In this document: piece by piece, positions 62,864 through 64,000 of the stretch
How positions within the stretch are numbered: the stretch's first letter is position 1
Layout of the letters: every line of letters begins with the position of its first letter
NCBI GenBank assembly: GCA_013398015.1
Contig: VZRR01013742.1
Location: forward strand, 261,134-325,133
Length of the DNA: 64,000 nt
Source of the DNA: Oreocharis arfaki
Taxonomy: Eukaryota; Chordata; Aves; Passeriformes; Paramythiidae
Direction of reading: 5' to 3'
Notes under the pieces: model-generated
The model's input: only the letters and a program-made list of their open reading frames with translations
Told to the model about the DNA's origin: nothing
Databases searched by the model: none
Translations under genes and position numbers: made by a program

Positions 62864-64000
62864 GCAACCAAGCAAAGAACCTAATCATTTCCATTTAATT
62901 TGTCAATAAAAATTCTTTTATTCAGCTTAGGAGTCAGCAAGCACTATGAAGGCCTGCCAATGTGAAATAGCATGTGACTTTCAGCCATCTGACAGATAGC
63001 TTTTGCATTTTGCTTTTTACCTGGCTGATTATCAGGTTTCTTCCTTAAGTTTTCCGTTTTTAAGATTGCTGAAGGTCAGTAAGACAACTGGTTTCAATCT
63101 CTACAGTTTTGATTAACTGCAGGCATAAGAAAGGACTGTCTCTGTAATGTGACTGCTCTCCTTTGGGTTATTCTAGCACCTCTCTAGATAAGAGTAGTGA
63201 TTGGAGGTACCAGAAACGTGTAGGAAACACAACAGGATGGAGCAAAGCCATTGTAGTGACCCACTGGGGAGTGATATCTGCTGTTTTGTTATTGATCCTT
63301 CTCTGCATGCCAGAGTTTGTCAGACGAATTGATGCATTGGTGAAAACGTATGCACATGCACTCTTCAATTATAGAAGCTGAAGGGTAGTGTGTTTTCTTC
63401 ATTGCTCTTCTCTTTTGTCCTTCTTATGCTCAAAAGAAAATTTATTTTCCGACCTAGTGGTGGTCTTAAGGATGAGACACTTTTAGAATTTTAGTGTCTA
63501 ACTCTCTGTGACATTTAGTGGAGCTGCCTTACTAACTCCCTTTCGTTAGTCCACCTGGTTCTATTTCAGTTTTGTTCGGTCTTCATAAAATATTTGCTGG
63601 TTCAACGCTGTTCTTATTTGCAGTAACACATAATGCTTCATTTTCCTTCTGATTAGTGTCTTAAACTTCAGTTGCTTTTTGACTCCACTGTGTAACACCT
63701 TGTATTAATGTCAGGGTCATGCACTTATTATTCATGTGAACAGTGCTATTCACTTCAATGAAATTATATACATAATAATAAATAACAACATTAATCTGTG
63801 TGCACCACCTTGAATTTCATTACTGTTGCAGAAGACATATCTCTGAAAATAGGTTCTCTTAATTTTTATACATTTTAGAAAGAGCATGGCTCTCTCTATG
63901 CACACTAATTTAAATATTTTATTTTATTTCTCCTAAGCCTTACTAGCTTTACCAGCTCACAAGTTTTAAAGACCCTTGTTTTACTGATTTTTTCGGCTTG

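Larger units (their letters stand above)
54347..64000 (+). other. DACH1: Start of the last DACH1 intron, continuing past the window
   Basis: The intron begins at donor gtagga. No terminal DACH1 exon was recognised before 64000. It contains a MIR-like fragment (55758-55812) and pyrimidine-rich blocks at about 56550-57060, 58270-59480 and 60730-61710. A CpG-containing block lies at 59500-59760, and a composition-rich block with an A21 run at 62300-63110. The 3' UTR and polyadenylation site of the gene are not visible. Confidence 0.75.

Noticed and set aside
1..64000. tRNA, rRNA, snRNA, CRISPR arrays, intact retroviral genes
   Set aside because: None recognised on either strand; no repeat-spacer array, no retroviral motifs in any long frame.

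Overview
The window is AT-rich vertebrate nuclear DNA from inside one very large gene. Short ordinary exons are separated by kilobases of non-coding sequence, and there are no bacterial-style operons or long open frames. The repeats point to a bird: several CR1 LINE 3' ends carry the characteristic terminal ATTCTATG-type octamer repeat, interspersed repeats are sparse, and the rest is microsatellites and poly(A)/poly(T) runs. Species cannot be fixed from the sequence alone; chicken and other birds are equally possible.

The only protein-coding gene I can support is DACH1 (dachshund family transcription co-factor), on the + strand. Four consecutive internal exons are visible at 40519-40670, 49237-49384, 53666-53809 and 54278-54346. 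All have GT/AG borders and compatible phases (entry 1, then 0, 1, 1, 1). Together they encode about 170 residues of the C-terminal part: a Ser/Thr/Pro-rich linker, the coiled-coil Dachbox-C (DD2, the Eya-interacting region) and most of the C-terminal tail. The very last coding exon, a short peptide in other vertebrates, was not found and probably lies beyond 64000. The exons encoding Dachbox-N (DD1) and the middle of the protein lie upstream of base 1.

Layout: 1-40518 is the 3' part of a large intron, with CR1 fragments (1221-1520, 6911-7052, 12835-13058, older 19651-19755), a MIR-like SINE (23153-23295), a long polypyrimidine tract (5151-5303) and homopolymers (T46 at 12132). It also holds several blocks that look like conserved non-coding regulatory elements: retained CpGs, TAATTA-type homeodomain cores, richer base composition. 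40671-49236, 49385-53665 and 53810-54277 are the next introns. 54347-64000 is the start of the last intron, unusual for alternating kilobase blocks that are strongly pyrimidine-rich on the transcribed-sense strand.

I found no RNA genes, CRISPR arrays, intact mobile elements or new protein system. The interesting content is regulatory-looking non-coding DNA in a developmental gene known for long-range enhancers, plus some unexplained compositional structure. All enhancer claims are inference from sequence texture and need a cross-species alignment.
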